The position numbers were made by a program, and so were the translations under genes. The notes beneath the pieces are model-generated. The model made no database searches, was not told where the DNA came from, and saw only the letters and a program-made list of their open reading frames with translations. DNA of 64,000 nucleotides, taken from contig UESW01004234.1 in NCBI GenBank assembly GCA_900491605.1, forward strand, positions 820,352-884,351, read 5' to 3'. This stretch comes from Calamus simplicifolius (taxonomy: Eukaryota; Streptophyta; Magnoliopsida; Arecales; Arecaceae). Below, piece after piece: positions 46,482 through 58,870 of this stretch. Every line of letters begins with the position of its first letter. The stretch's first letter is position 1.

Positions 46482-46982
46482 ATGAAGAGAATTAGATATG
46501 AAGGAGAAGAAGGAGAAGTAGAGAGCATCAACACGGCTAACGTATTGATGCTGCTCTCGCGAGGCGGCGGCGGCGGCCGCGAGGAAACCGATCGCCGCCT
46601 GGTCCGGACTTCGCCGCGCCGGGTTTTCGAGTGCAAGACATGCAATCGCCAGTTCCCTTCATTTCAAGCGCTTGGTGGCCACAGGGCGAGCCACAAGAGG
46701 CCGAAGCTCACGGCCGACGGCCAACTGCAGGGCGAGCTTGCGAAGCCGAAGGTCCACGAGTGCTCGATATGCGGGCTCGAATTCGCCATCGGGCAGGCCT
46801 TGGGAGGCCACATGCGGCGGCACCGGGTGGCGACCGAAGGGTTCGGGCATGGCCTTGTGGAGAAGAAACCCGAGGGCCGGAGGGTGTTGTCTTTGGATTT
46901 GAACCAGCCACCGTCGGAGGATGATATCGAGTGCCGGAAGATAGGCTTTGGATTTGTTTCGGTGCTGGACTTTTTGCATTGA
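46482..46982 (+). CDS. ZAT-type two-finger C2H2 zinc-finger repressor
   Basis: A single-exon protein of 166 residues. An L-box-like stretch (EVESINTANVLMLLS, residues 12-26) follows a basic/acidic start. Finger 1 is CKTCNRQFPSFQALGGHRASH (Cys51, Cys54, His67, His71). Finger 2 is CSICGLEFAIGQALGGHMRRH (Cys94, Cys97, His110, His114). Both carry the plant-specific QALGGH core that reads DNA, and LSLDLNQPP (136-144) is a C-terminal EAR repression motif that recruits TOPLESS-type co-repressors. Size, order and lack of introns match the ZAT (C1-2i) stress-response repressors, nearest to the ZAT11/ZAT12 type; I do not assign a specific orthologue. Start: the ATG at 46482 is the first in frame and gives the expected N-terminus. 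It acts in the nucleus, and typical triggers are abiotic stress and ROS (family knowledge). Confidence 0.93.
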   Translation: MKRIRYEGEEGEVESINTANVLMLLSRGGGGGREETDRRLVRTSPRRVFECKTCNRQFPSFQALGGHRASHKRPKLTADGQLQGELAKPKVHECSICGLEFAIGQALGGHMRRHRVATEGFGHGLVEKKPEGRRVLSLDLNQPPSEDDIECRKIGFGFVSVLDFLH

Positions 46983-47300
46983 TCCACCATGAGGCCTTTG
47001 TTCTTTACACTGTTTCTTTTTTTTTTTCTTCTTCTTCTTTTCATGCATTATTAATTACTAGTTGCATCACATGCCTCTCTTTTTTCTTTTTCTTTTTTTT
47101 TTTTTGACTTTTTTTTCCTCGGCCCTTTCCTTTGTGGATTGGGATGAAACTAGTTACAGAATATGGGAATTCCAAACACTCATGTTTATATTATAATTTC
47201 TTTCTGTTAATCCACAGGGTTGTAATTAAGGTGACGTGATTGATTGACAAAAATCTTGTAATTTTCAGCCTTTCTTTGAGAATATACAATTACACTGGGT
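46983..47300 (+). other. Probable 3' UTR of the zinc-finger gene
   Basis: It contains a long pyrimidine tract at 47011-47041 (T-run then CTT repeats) and further T-runs near 47080-47120. No confident poly(A) signal was chosen. Confidence 0.35.
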
Positions 47301-50300
47301 GATTTTTTTTAAAAAAAGAAAAGTTTCAAAACGTCGACGATGGAGCATGATATATACTATACTTGCCCAATTTAAATTAATTTCCAAACCAAATACTTGT
47401 TCACACTACGTCAAATTCTCCCCTTTCGTATTTAGGTGGATATTCTCACTGTTAGGTAGCTTCTAAACTAATAATTAGAGCTTCTGGCCTAAAACTTCAA
47501 GTAAAAGGAAACAAAGCTACGTGGAGGAAAAAAGGATCATAGCTGTGGTTGAATTTTCTCCAACAAACGGTATTTTTCATTTTTTGGGTATCGGAAAGCC
47601 AAATTTAGCAGCATAATTTTTTTTTGTTGCTCTGAAGTTTCATCATGCTTGGTAAAAAGGTACATTTTGTTGATACATATAAAAGTCCAGTTTTGGATAT
47701 ATGAAACTATCCATCATTTGTCACAAAAGATTACTTAATTTTACCTGTGTATCTTCTTTAGTTTATCCTAAGAATCATAAAGAATCACCATCATCATCGT
47801 TCGTATTTGAAATAATTCGTTTGTTTTACTGCTCTTCTAGCTAGGATTGCAACCAAGAAAAGAAGGCCGTTTTGCTTCATAAAGTTGTAGGGGCTTTTTG
47901 TCTGCCACTAGATATGCAGATGTGTGCTACTTTTCTCATTATTTCAACTGGTGTCAACAACTCCTTGCGCTTTTTTGTTGCTCTATTAGCTCTACAATCC
48001 TATCTAATTAAGAACTTTTCTTCCAGAGTATATAGAAACATATGCTATAATGGTTAACCATCCACTGATTATCTATGATTCTGAAGTGATGATATATATG
48101 TGATCGATATGCATGACCGGAGCTCCCATTTGAGTTATCTATTAGCTCTACTTAATACTCTTTTGCAGAAACCAAGATGATTTGATCATCGATGATCTTA
48201 AATTATTGTTTTTATATGATATATTAGAGTACTTCGAAAACCTAAAAATCATTATATGTAGTACATTATAAGAATCTTGTATTATTGATCATAAAATATC
48301 GAAATCATCCTTGATTGGTTAGTCCCTTTTATCTTAAAAAATAGGTACTTTTACAAATATCATAATAATTTATTATTATTTATATATTATGATAATATTT
48401 AAATTAAATTATAATGTTTTTATAATATTATAACATTATATTAATATGAAAATAATATTAAACATTTTTTATGCGGATGAGGGGGTTCTTAAATTGTAAG
48501 TTAAGGAATAATTTTAAATATTTGATCTCATGAATAGATATGAGATCACTAGTTTTGATGTAATTTTATAGATGAAGATGATTTATGATCATGCCATAAA
48601 GATTTGAGATACAGCCAAATATGATGATCCCATTATATTTACTTAGATTAATGATCCCAGACGGATTGCCCCATACCCTAACGTCCTTCTAATATTTTCA
48701 TTCTCTTATTTTTTTTTAGAACACTTCATCTTTTTTACTTTATACAAAAGGTAGGAATATGGCAACAAGGGTCAAATTAGTCCAATAATATGTCAATAAC
48801 AATGCAGCAAATTAGGTCGATTTGAATCAAGTGCTCGGAATTCTCGTGACCATCCAAGGGCATCATATTGCTGACTGCATTTGTTACTGCAAAAAGACTG
48901 ATGGAGAGCACAGTTCGATGCAAGCTATTCAATAAAGGCAGTCAAAAGTGACATCCACTGCCACCATGGTAGGTTTATACAGTTAGAAAGATTTCTTGCT
49001 GGATTGCTTGGGATATCCAAATGTTTCTCAAGCACCTGCCCCTTGAATTAAAATCTGTTCGGTAGTTGAGAAAGATTCCTCTCGGACTGTTGGGTCCTTG
49101 CAACCTTGATTTCATGCAAGATTGCCGCTTCTGTTCCTTGATTAGACCAATCCTGACGTTGATAAAGTCACTAGTTTAAAGGCAGTATGTTTTAATAACC
49201 TGTGTCATGATGCTTAAAACATTTGTATTTCTCATTCCATGATCTTAGCGAAATGACCCAATCAGTGATCTAATTTCTTAAAGAATATTGCAAGGGTAAT
49301 AATAATCAATTGAAGATGATGCTGGGGTTCATCTTAAGCTTACAACCGAATAAAAACATTACCCCTAATATATGCTAAATAAAAAAATAACTCCTATTAT
49401 ATGTGAGTAATTTTGTAGAACATAATTTCTAATTCCGATAGGACACTAGGAATATCATCTTTACACAACCATGTATAATCCTTTCCCAAAGGGAGAGCAA
49501 AGAGAGAGAAAAAATTTAAGAAGAGGGGTTCTAGTTTTACTAGGTATATATAGACCTTAAGAGTGTGTGTACGAGAGAGAGAGGTTGCGAAAAAATAAAT
49601 CTTATAATTTTTTATTTCCTTTGTAGTAAAATTTGCATCATTGCTTTCAATAAAAGCATAAATCAATTATCCGAATCACATTAAATTCTTATAGAGACTG
49701 CCTTTCAGCTCCTTAAATGAAAGTTGGTGAGGCCTATTCGTGGGCCTAACTTTTTCCTCCAAACATTAAGTCAGGGCATAAATATGAAACCTACACGCTG
49801 GCTAACTGCGCCACAGCCCCATGATCTGTTTGTCAGGACGTGAGTGATAGTTTCCTGGCTTCAATAATTATAATTAGATGGAAAAGATGCAGCACAAGCT
49901 GTATCTTGACGATTGATGCATGTTGTGCATATTCATATCAAACATAAAAAGATATTTTTATTTTTGGCACGTGAGTGCATGCATCACGCGCCAATCAACG
50001 AACATGATGCGCACGATCTGCACTGCATTCAGTGCATAAAAACTTTTCCTTATTAGCTATAGGGAAAGATCGGTGCACAATCGATGCATCGGCGCGCGGA
50101 TTAGCCATGCGCCCATGTCGCCATATGTGCAGTGCACACCATGGCTCATTGAACCATGGCACGCATGGTGCATGAGGTACGGATAATCTGCGCGCTCGAT
50201 ATGCACTTTATGTATTAAAGGCTGATGCATAAAGACTACTTTTCCTTAGCTATAGATTATCGCCTGCACGGTCCTTATAGCATGGAGGGATGGCAAAGCA

Positions 50301-51281
50301 ACGTAGTGGCCCATCTTCAAGAGCGCATGATGCAAGGTCCATGGCCTACATAAATGGATGATCATGGCGCCTAGGAAAAGTTATTTTCCGTCGTCTCCAA
50401 GATTAATTGAAACAAATCAAGATGGAGATGGAGAAGAAGGTAAAGGACAGCCGGGTTGAGCTTAAGAGAACTAGGAACCATGGTTGACCATCTTCTCAAT
50501 TTCCTCGTCCAAGCTTAGAGACCAGTGGAATGGATCATTGCAAGATGAGGTTAGAGTTCGCCTTTGATTATTACATGGACCCAAACCCAAGGCTCCATGT
50601 GGTCTGTCAACCTCTGAAGAGAAAGTCCAAGAGATTCGCGTGTGTTGGGTCTAGCCCAAGATGTTTAAATTCTTCAAGGATCGTCTTCTTCATCACCACG
50701 CTGCATCGCCAAACGTTAATCATGAAATTGTTATCCCATTGCCATTAGACTTAATAATCCCACTCCAACAGCGTAGTGAACCAACTCCATGGATGTTCAA
50801 GCTATGACATGCACGTATATCGTCGAGAGCTCACGCTAGACCAATCTTATCTTGACGATGGCGTGCGCGAGAATGCCGCAATTTAACCACTTCAACAGCC
50901 ACACCCAATACGCCAGATCCCATCTCTTAGCAACGGTTCGTATGTTTGATTCACTGGAATGGCTCTCTGTAATAATTCTGATCGAAAATATTTGTTTGAA
51001 ATGAATTATAATTTGATTTTGATTTTATCTCGATCCAAATACTATAATAGGAGAGATTAGAATCCCCCAGACCCTCTATCTTATATTGCGAACCCATTCC
51101 AACCAATTATAACTTAATGCATGTTACAAATATGCTATTTAATATTATAATAATCTCAATAATATATAATATAATGTATTATATATATAAGATATATAAT
51201 AATATATATTATATAATATATACTATGTTATAAATATTATATTATTATAACATTAATATATCATTATGATACATTAATAAT
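47301..51281. other. AT-rich intergenic DNA
   Basis: Four kilobases without a supportable gene. TA-rich runs occur near 48360-48470 and 51170-51270. Around 49970-50230 the word GTGCAT/ATGCAC is unusually frequent, but no unit repeat is clear. Open frames are short and without motifs. Confidence 0.55.
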
Positions 51282-52453
51282 TGATGTGGGGGAAATCGTT
51301 GCCGCATCAATAAACGAGCATGGCAACTGATGGGGCCAATCATCCCTATTGGCAACAGTGATCACAATGGGGCCGAACCATCCTAGTCGGCCTTGGCAAG
51401 CTGGCCCATCCTCGCCGGCCTCGGCCCATCCGAGTCGGCCTCATTCTCGCCGGCCTCGCTGGCCCTAGCTTCCTAGGCGGCCCTTCCTCTGGAATCGGCC
51501 CCAGCTTCCTAAGCGGCTTTCTCCGGACTCGGCCCCAGTTCCTAGGCGGCCCTTCCTCCGAACTTGGCCCCACCTTCCTAGGCAACCTTTCTCCGGACTC
51601 GGCCCCAGCTTCCTAGGCGACCCTCCTTTGGAGTCAATCTACTCGGCCTCAACTTCTACTCGGCCACTCGGATTCGGCCTTCGGAGTCAGCCTACTCGGC
51701 CTTGGCCTCGACTTCTACTCGGTCTCGACTTCTGCTCGGCCTCAGCAACCGACCCCAGCATCGGCCTCCACCGACCGACTCCGGCGTTGGTCTCCCGATC
51801 GATGACTCCAGCGTCAACCTCATCCACCGACGTTAGCGTCAGCACCGACCCTAGGGTTGGTCTTCCCCGACGGGATCATCAGTAGGCGCAGTTCATAACG
51901 GCCATCACGTCAGCCATCTTCATACCTCGGTCTGAGTATCATTGCCACCTTATACCACGCCGAATACTCCGAAGGATGAACCTACCTAATTATGGATATC
52001 TCAAATTAAACTTCCTTAAATGGAAATGGAGCCAAATATGCCCTCTGATCATGATTAACAGAGTTTCGGACTCCTGATAAGACTGATCAGTTACCAATCC
52101 TGTAACTGACGGGATTCTGATATATTAGCTCCCTAAAACGTGCCCGAAAAATCATGTAACGACTTGTCATCTTAATGGCACGTAAATGCCATGGTCCTAG
52201 ATCCCTCTAGGTATGCTTTTTCATAGACATAACTCGAGCAGAGGCAATGAGAGCGCCCTTCTGCGAGAACCTCTCCTCTCATCTATTTGCTAAGAATCTC
52301 CACCGACTTAGGAATCGAAGGATCTTTCGCAGGGACTACCTCCTGTGATTCCTACATGAGGACTGTCTTGCAGGTCCATCCGAACGGAGAGCACGCTATC
52401 CAAATCCTAACGTGCACCATCCTTAAGCCGGAGGATGGATTTTTGCAGCAACA
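51282..52453 (+). repeat. 5' LTR of the third gypsy
   Basis: Starts TGATGTGGGGGAAATC, rich in CCTAGGCGGCCCTTCCTCCG-type repeats and CGGCCTCGACTTCTACTCGG words, and ends TTTTTGCAGCAACA. The R/U5 end shows the ACTGTCTTGCAGGTCC motif of the family. About 1,170 bp. Confidence 0.75.
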
Positions 52454-52456
52454 GAT

Positions 52457-52473
52457 TGGCGCTAGAGGAAGGG
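52457..52473 (+). other. Primer-binding site of the third gypsy
   Basis: TGGCGCTAGAGGAAGGG follows the LTR end by three bases and corresponds in position and start (TGGCGC) to the site at 16300. Confidence 0.65.
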
Positions 52474-52541
52474 CCCCAAGTCCCTTTAAAAACTTGAAAC
52501 CAAGGAGACAAGGTTCCATACAAGAAGAACGATTCCTGAAT

Positions 52542-53230
52542 GGCCAACTATAAAAGAGCAGTCACAGATGCTTCAGATTAGGCTACTTCTCAAAGGCCTG
52601 ATCTCACCAACAACACGGAGCCTTTGCAGCCATCGCCAACCGAGGCTCCCCCACCACTAGCAACCCTGGTCACCTAGGATCAGTTCAACATGCTGGTCCA
52701 ACAAGTTCAAGCTTTGGCACAACTGGTGCAGGGGCTTCACGGAGTTCCTCTCCCCGCTACTCCCACTTAGCAATTGCCGTGTGGAACAGCTACCCTGGTT
52801 CCTCTAGCCTCTCCTCCACCCAATCCATTGGAGGCCACCAGCCTCCCATGACATCCTGGCCATGAAGGAGTTGGGCCAGTGCAGCACAAGGGCGGAGATA
52901 GGAGCCTGTCCGAATTCCGTTGAACTCGCTCTTGTCTTCAGCATTCTCTCACCACGACTCAACGCCGCAGCCACGGTCTTCCTACCCTATCTCCTCCTAC
53001 CGCTCAAGATCCCCTAGTGCAGCAACAACTCTGGGAGATGCGCCAGGAGATAGATGTCGTCAGACATGCGTCTCATCCTTAACCCAAGGTAGAGCAGGGT
53101 ATCCCATTCATCGATAGGATTATGCAGGAGATAATCCATCCCCATATTAAGCTTCCCACCATCGAGCTTTATCACGGAGCCACCGATCCTGACAACCACT
53201 TAAGCAGCTTCTGATCCATTATGATGTTGG
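52542..53230 (+). pseudogene. Third gypsy gag remnant
   Basis: Read in one main frame with stops it gives MANYKRAVTDASD, a QFNMLVQQVQALAQLVQGL coiled-coil-like stretch, and then GIPFIDRIMQEIIHPHIKLP with TIELYHGATDPDNHLSSF. The last block matches the conserved start of the Tat-type gag core (compare PYNGTTDPLDHL in the nested gypsy). At least five in-frame stops, several as TAG, make it a pseudogene. The core is cut off soon after this block. Confidence 0.75.
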
Positions 53231-53460
53231 ATGCAATCTTGTATCGAGCTTTTTCTTCCACCCTTGGGGGTCTACCAGAATGCTGCTGGGAGTGTGTTGT
53301 CACCGCCTAGGGGGGTAGGCAGTTTGGGAGGCTATCTCTCGAGTGATGTCAGAGGTCAATACCCTGGTGGAGGCGGCGATGAAGGTGATCAAACCGACAA
53401 AGCCCGCCAAGCCCTGAGGACCACTCCTTTTGGATTTTTTTATATTTTTTTTTTCTTGTA

Positions 53461-54300
53461 ATCCAGCTTCGGTTGACTCTTTCCCATGTATTTTATTGTA
53501 CTTTCATACTTCAAGAAAGAAATTTCTTTTTCCTTTCACAAATAAGTCTTCCTGAATATCTAGTTTGCCTTGCTTCTGCATTTATGTCTACATGTTAACT
53601 TCAGTTTCTGACTCCTTCCCATGGAGATATTCTTTTTCTTTTTTCGCACTACTTCCGACATTGGTAGCTTTCACTTGCCTTGTATGAATTCACAACTACA
53701 GCAGTACGTTCCTTGAGTATGTGCGCCTGCTTGCTTGAAGGACTTCGGGTAAGGTTGGGGCGGATTGACTGAGACTTAGCGGTTAGGAGCGGCCAGCGAT
53801 CATCTTCTGATTTGAAGTTCTATTCGGGTGACCGATTCGAGGCTGAAGGCCCTACTCGGGTGGCCTACTGAAGGTCCTACCCGAATGGCCAACTCGAGGC
53901 TAGAGGTCCTACCAGGATGGTCTACTGGATGTCCTACCTGGATGATCGACTCGAAGCTGGATGTCCTACCCGAGTGACCTATTGAGGTCCTACCTGATGG
54001 CTGACTTGAAGCTGAGGGTCCTACTCAGGTGGCCTTTTGGAGTTCCTATCCGGATGGCCAACTTGAAGCTGAAGGTCCTATTCGGATGGCCAACTTAAGG
54101 TTGAAGGTCCTACCCAGACCTACTAAGGTCCTACAGATCATCCAGATCGATTATCTTCAGTCGATCAGTCCCAAATTTTATCTTTCTCGTTAACACAAAG
54201 TCAGAATGTTTTACATTCGGCTTTGGCTGCGGTCCTTCGTTACTCTCTTACTGGTCATAGTTCTGCATGCCTCGGGTGAGCGCTCCATACCCCTCCATTC
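53461..54300. repeat. Spacer with tandem GGTCCTACC repeats
   Basis: About 53800-54130 consists of imperfect repeats of the type GGTCCTACCCGAATGGCC with AACTCGAGGCTGAA (period near 55-65 bp, about six copies). Gypsy LTR-proximal regions in this window use similar minirepeats, so this may be the 3' non-coding remnant of the third gypsy. That is inference. The remainder shows nothing. Confidence 0.6.
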
Positions 54301-55106
54301 TGATGGGGAAACAACAACACAGTAATAACAAATCATAATATGCAGCGGATATATTCCCCCAACTTGCAAGAATCTATGAGGAGCAATAACAAAAAATATG
54401 GCACCAATTGAATATCACAAACACATAAGAAACACCAAGATTTTTAATGTGAAAACCCTCAAAGCAAGGGTAAAAACCATGGGTCGTCCAGGCCAAAGAA
54501 ATAGCTCCACTATAATCAAGAAATAGCTCCACTATGATCAAATAAGAGTATAAGAGAGTCTCAAACAAGAATACATATGAGTGCTCACAGCCAACCAAAC
54601 AATAAAGCTAAGAAGCTTACAATAGGAAGCCAAGAAGTTTAACAAACTCAAAAAATATAGCTACTGTCTGACCTGAGTTTCTCATACCTCAGACCTTGTT
54701 TCACCGATCCAACCGTTCAGAATGAAGAACCAGATGTTCCGAATCTTTTGTCAAAATTTCAGCCCGATCCAACGATGAACAAATCTGCAGTAGCGATTTT
54801 ACGTTGACTACTCTGAGTATATGCGGGAAGGACTTCTTCTCTTCTCTCTCGAACGGCGGCTCTCTTCTCTCTTTTTTTTTTCCTCTGTCAAAAATTAACC
54901 CTAATCTCACCCCTAGTAGGCTCACCACTGATTAGGGATTCTTACCTAATCAGACTCATCACTGATTAGGGATTCTTACCTAATCAGACTCATCACTGAT
55001 TAGGGATTCTTACCTAATCAGACTCACCACTTAGACAAGTGTGACACAAAGTGGGCTTACACATTTGGGCCTTTTCTCCACATAGGAAGGGAGCCCAAAC
55101 CCAACA
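54301..55106 (-). repeat. 3' LTR of copia 3 (outer end uncertain)
   Basis: The inner end is firm: in element orientation TGTTGGGTTTGGGC starts right after the polypurine-type GTAAGGGAGAGATAA (55107-55121). The outer end near TGATGGGGAAAC at 54301 is a guess, because there is no second LTR to compare. It contains three tandem 34-bp units with CTGATTAGGGATTC (about 54929-55027). Confidence 0.6.
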
Positions 55107-56489
55107 TTATCTCTCCCTTACAACTATGTAGAGATAATCGCCAAACTGGCGATCTCACAACAAGTTTCAAACTTCCTCTTGGTAATGCTTTAGTCATCAT
55201 ATCAGCACCATTATTATCAGTATGAATTTTAGCCTACTCCAACAGCTTAGCATCCAAAACATCACGTATCCAATGATACCTCACATCAATATGTTTAGAC
55301 CTCGAATGAAAATTTGGATTCTTACCAAGATGGATAGCACTTTGACTGTCAACAAACAACAGATATTGGTTCTGAACAAAGCCTAGTTCATGTAAGAATT
55401 TCTTCACCCATAGCAACTCCTTGCATGCTTCAATAATGGTAATGAACTCTGCCTCTGTAGTTGACAATGCTACACACCTCTGCAACTTAGACTGCCAAGC
55501 CACAGCTCCCCCTGCAAATTTAACCATATAGCCCGAAGTGGACTTTCTGGAATCAATGTTTTCAGCCATATCTGAGTCTGAGTACCCCACCAATATAGGC
55601 TCATCACCTCCAAAACAAAGCCTCATACCAGTTGTACCACGAAGATACCTTAAAATCCATTTCACTGCATTCCAATGCTCTCTACCTGTGTTTGACAGAA
55701 ATCTACTGACAGTACCAACAGCATGTGTTATGTCTGGTCTTGTGCACACCATTGCATACATCAAACTACCCACAGCAGAAGCATAAAGAACCCGTTCCAT
55801 ATCTAATTTCTTAACTTCATTTGAAGGACTTTGTTTAGCACTCAGCTTAAAATGAGTAGCAAGAGGAGTACTTACAGCCTTAGCATTTTCCATCTGAAAT
55901 CTTTGCAGCACCATTTCAATATATGTTCCTATGACAGCCAAAGTTTCTTCTCCATTCTATCATGCATGATTCTTATACCAAGAATCTGCTTAACAGCTCT
56001 TACGTCCTTCATTGCAAATGACTTGCCCAACTGCTTCTTTAACCTGTCAATCCTACAAATATTTTTCCCAACAATAAGCATGTCATCAACATACAATAAC
56101 AGGATAATGAAGTCATCATCAGAAAACTTTTTAACAAAGACACAATGGTCAGAATAGTCTTCTTGTAGCCTTGCTCACATATGACAGACTCAAACTTCTT
56201 GTACCATTACCTCGGAGCCTGCTTTAAACCGTATAGGCTCTTTCTTAGCCTACACACATAGTTTTCATTGTCTTCAACTTGAAAGCCACCAGGTTGCTTC
56301 ATGTAAATCTCTTCCTCCAAATCACCATGAAGGAAAGCAGTTTTCACATCCATTTGCTCTACCTCCAAATCAAGAGTAGCAACCAAACTCAACACGGTTC
56401 TAATAGAAGACATCTTCACCACAGGTGAGAAAATCTCATTAAAATCAACACCATTCCTCTGTCTGAAACCTTTTACCACTAATATGGCT
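55107..56489 (-). pseudogene. Copia 3 reverse transcriptase and RNase H
   Basis: The minus strand 56479-56207 gives KGFRQRNGVDFNEIFSPVV, EQMDVKTAFLHGDLEEEIYM and SLYGLKQAP. A shift follows, and the YVDDMLIV catalytic block lies around 56060-56100 in another frame. The 55941-55234 frame gives GSLMYAMVCTRPDITHAVG, GYSDSDMAENIDSRKSTSG, ALSTTEAEFITI, FVDSQSAIHLGKNPNFHSR. Shifts near 56205 and 55945 break the polyprotein. Confidence 0.88.
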
Positions 56490-57357
56490 TTATACCTGGA
56501 GATGCAGCATTACTATCATGTTCCACCCTATAAATCCACCTATTTTCTTAGGCAACTTTACCAAATCATAAGTGTGATTGTCATGCAAAGATTGCATCTC
56601 ATCTCGCATTGCATCTAACCACTTTTGTTTTTCTTCACTCTCAATGGCCTTTTCAAAACACTCAGGCTCTCCCCCATCAGTCAGGGTCACATACTCATCA
56701 GACGAATACCTTGTAGATGGTTGTCTCTGCCTGTTAGACCTCCTGAGTTGACTTTGAGGTGGTTCAGGAGCATAACTAAGATTATCATCTTGTGACATCT
56801 CATGTTCCTCTTCAGCATCATTAGTTGGAACATCTAACTCATCTCCAAGCTGTTGATCAACAACATAATCATGTTGCTCATCTTGTTGAACACTACTCTT
56901 AGCATTATCCAGATTGTGAACATGCAACCGAAATGGATCAACATCAATCAGCTTTTTACCTTTTTTGGGTGTAGTCTTCTTCACCTTATCAATGTCTTCA
57001 ATGGTTTGGTCTTCCATGAACTCCACATCACGACTTCTAATAAGCTTTTTCTCAATAGGATCATAAAACCTGTAACCAAATTCATCTTGACCATAACCTA
57101 TAAAGATGCACTGTCTCGTCTTAGCATCTAACTTGGATCTCTCATCCTTTGGAACATGCACAAATGCCTTGCAACCGAAGACTCGCAAATGATCATATCT
57201 GACATTCTTGCCAAACCAAATTTTGTCTGGCGCCTCACTGTCCAAAGCAACTCTCATGTTGGGCCTACTGACTATCAGCATACATGTAGGACTAAGAACA
57301 CTCAACATGCACTTAGCCGTGGTGGTTGCACCCCAAAATTGTGACTTTGGGGCATGT
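56490..57357 (-). pseudogene. Copia 3 integrase C-terminal part, full-length copy
   Basis: The 57308-56490 frame encodes RYDHLRVFGCKAFVHVPKDE, KTRQCIFIGYGQDEFGYRFY and the IEKKLIRSRDVEFMED block, the conserved C-terminal integrase and linker region of copia pol, leading into the reverse transcriptase. This copy is collinear with the reverse transcriptase beyond 56490, while its upstream end (near 57357) breaks off and is followed by the defective copy. Confidence 0.85.
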
Positions 57358-58082
57358 GCATCATCAGAGTCATAGTCTTCTCACATCAGAGTACCATTGC
57401 CTTGGTATAATATAAAACTTTTGCTTCATGTAAATCTAAATCACCATTTTTCACATCCATTTGCGAGTAGCAGTTCTAATAGAAGACATGCTCATGTGGC
57501 TTTATACCTTGGAGATGCAGCATTACTATCATGGAGGCAACTTACCAAATCATAAGTGTGATTGTCATGCAAAGATGCATCTCATCTCGCATTGCATCTA
57601 ACCACTGGCCTGATCAGTCAACATACTCATCAGACGAATACCTCTCTGCCTGTTAGACCTCCTCTCCATAACTAAGATTATCATCTTGTGACATCTCAAG
57701 CATCATAACAGCTGTTGAGTTGCTCATCTTGTTGAACACTACTCTTAGCATTATCCAGATTGTGAACATTGGATCAACATCAATCAAAGTCTTCTGTCTT
57801 CAACTTCCATGAACTCCACATCATGACTTCTAATATGCTTTTTCTCAATAGGATCATAAAACTGTAACCAAATTCATCTTGACCATAACCTATAAAGATG
57901 CACTGTCTCGTCTTAGCAAACTTGGATCTCTCATCAACATGCACAAATGCCTTGCAACCGAAGACTCGTAAATGATCATAGCCAAACCAAATTTTGTCTT
58001 CACTGTCCAAAGCAACTGTAGGACTAAGATTAATAACATGCACTGCCGTGTACAATACCTCACCCCAAAAGTGTTTGGGCAA
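57358..58082 (-). pseudogene. Copia 3 defective duplicate of the pol middle region
   Basis: It repeats, in the same order and orientation, sequence from about 56140-57340, but with many short stretches missing. Example in protein: KIWFGYDHLRVFGCKAFVHV against KIWFGKNVRYDHLRVFGCK in the full copy. Example in DNA: CATGCAAAGATGCATCTC against CATGCAAAGATTGCATCTC. Blocks of 15-60 bp are almost identical, separated by losses of 1 to about 70 bp, so about 700 bp stand for about 1,200. It then continues in normal form into the upstream integrase at 58083. Confidence 0.8.
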
Positions 58083-58870
58083 TGAGCATACACCTCACTC
58101 TCTCAATCAATGTCCTATTCATCCTTTCTGCTAAACCATTCAGCTGAGGAGTTTTAGGAGGAGTCTTTCATGTGCAATACCCTGCTGCTTGCAATAGACA
58201 TCAAAGGGTCCACAATACTCACCACCATTATTAGTACGAATACATTTCAGCTTCTTGCCTGACTGCCTCTCAACTAAAGCCTGAAACTGTTTAAACTTCT
58301 CCAACACCTGGTCTTTTGTCTTCAATGCATAGACCCATAGTTTCCTGAAACAATCATCAATAAAGGTAACAAAATAAAGTGCACCACTAAAGGATTTTAC
58401 CTTCAATGGACCACAAACATCAGAATGCACCAATTCAAGCAACTCTGACTTCCTTGAGGGATGATGCTTCTTAAAGGATACTCTGTTTTGTTTACCAGCC
58501 ATGCAATGAGAACACTTCTCCAACTTTTCACTCTTCAATCGTAGAAGCACATCCTTTTTAGCTAAGCAGTTCAGCCCTTTTTCACTGAAATGACTAAGCC
58601 TTCGGTGCCACAAAGATGCCTCCATATCCACGACATTCACACTATCTTTAGCAATCAAAGCTTTTGTCCAATACAGTTTAGAAATTTTCTCCCCTCTAGC
58701 CATAACCAAGTTACCTTTGGTGAGTTTCCACTTTCTAGAACCAAAGTGATTATCATAACCACCATCATTAAGCATCTGCACAGAAATCAACATCCGGATC
58801 ATGTTTGACTCCTCGAAGCAGCAGCTGCATTCCCATGTTGATTTGCAGGCAAACATCACCAACATCAATC
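58083..58870 (-). pseudogene. Copia 3 integrase core and pre-integrase region
   Basis: The 58868-58140 frame has SLWHRRLSHFSEKGLNCLAK and CSHCMAGKQNRVSFKKH (zinc region), LVHSDVCGPLKVKSFSGALY (first Asp) and CIRTNNGGEYCGPFDVYC. In the last block the usual RTDNGGEY reads RTNNGGEY, so the second catalytic Asp is Asn. The third block (with Glu) lies across the broken end near 58130. Confidence 0.85.

Larger units (their letters stand above)
51282..53460 (+). mobile_element. Decayed 5' part of a third Tat-type gypsy element
   Basis: A 5' LTR, a primer site and a gag with many stops are present, but no protease, reverse transcriptase or integrase follows. After about 53220 the coding trace is lost, and by 53430 the sequence is T-rich non-coding. 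This suggests a large internal deletion or truncation of pol. No matching 3' LTR was found before copia 3 begins. Confidence 0.75.

Noticed and set aside
46659..47048. Antisense frames opposite the zinc-finger gene
   Set aside because: Shadows of the GC-rich coding strand; no motifs, while the sense frame has two complete zinc fingers and an EAR motif.
54929..55027. Regularly spaced 34-bp repeats resembling a CRISPR array
   Set aside because: Three directly adjacent units with no spacers, inside a plant retrotransposon LTR.
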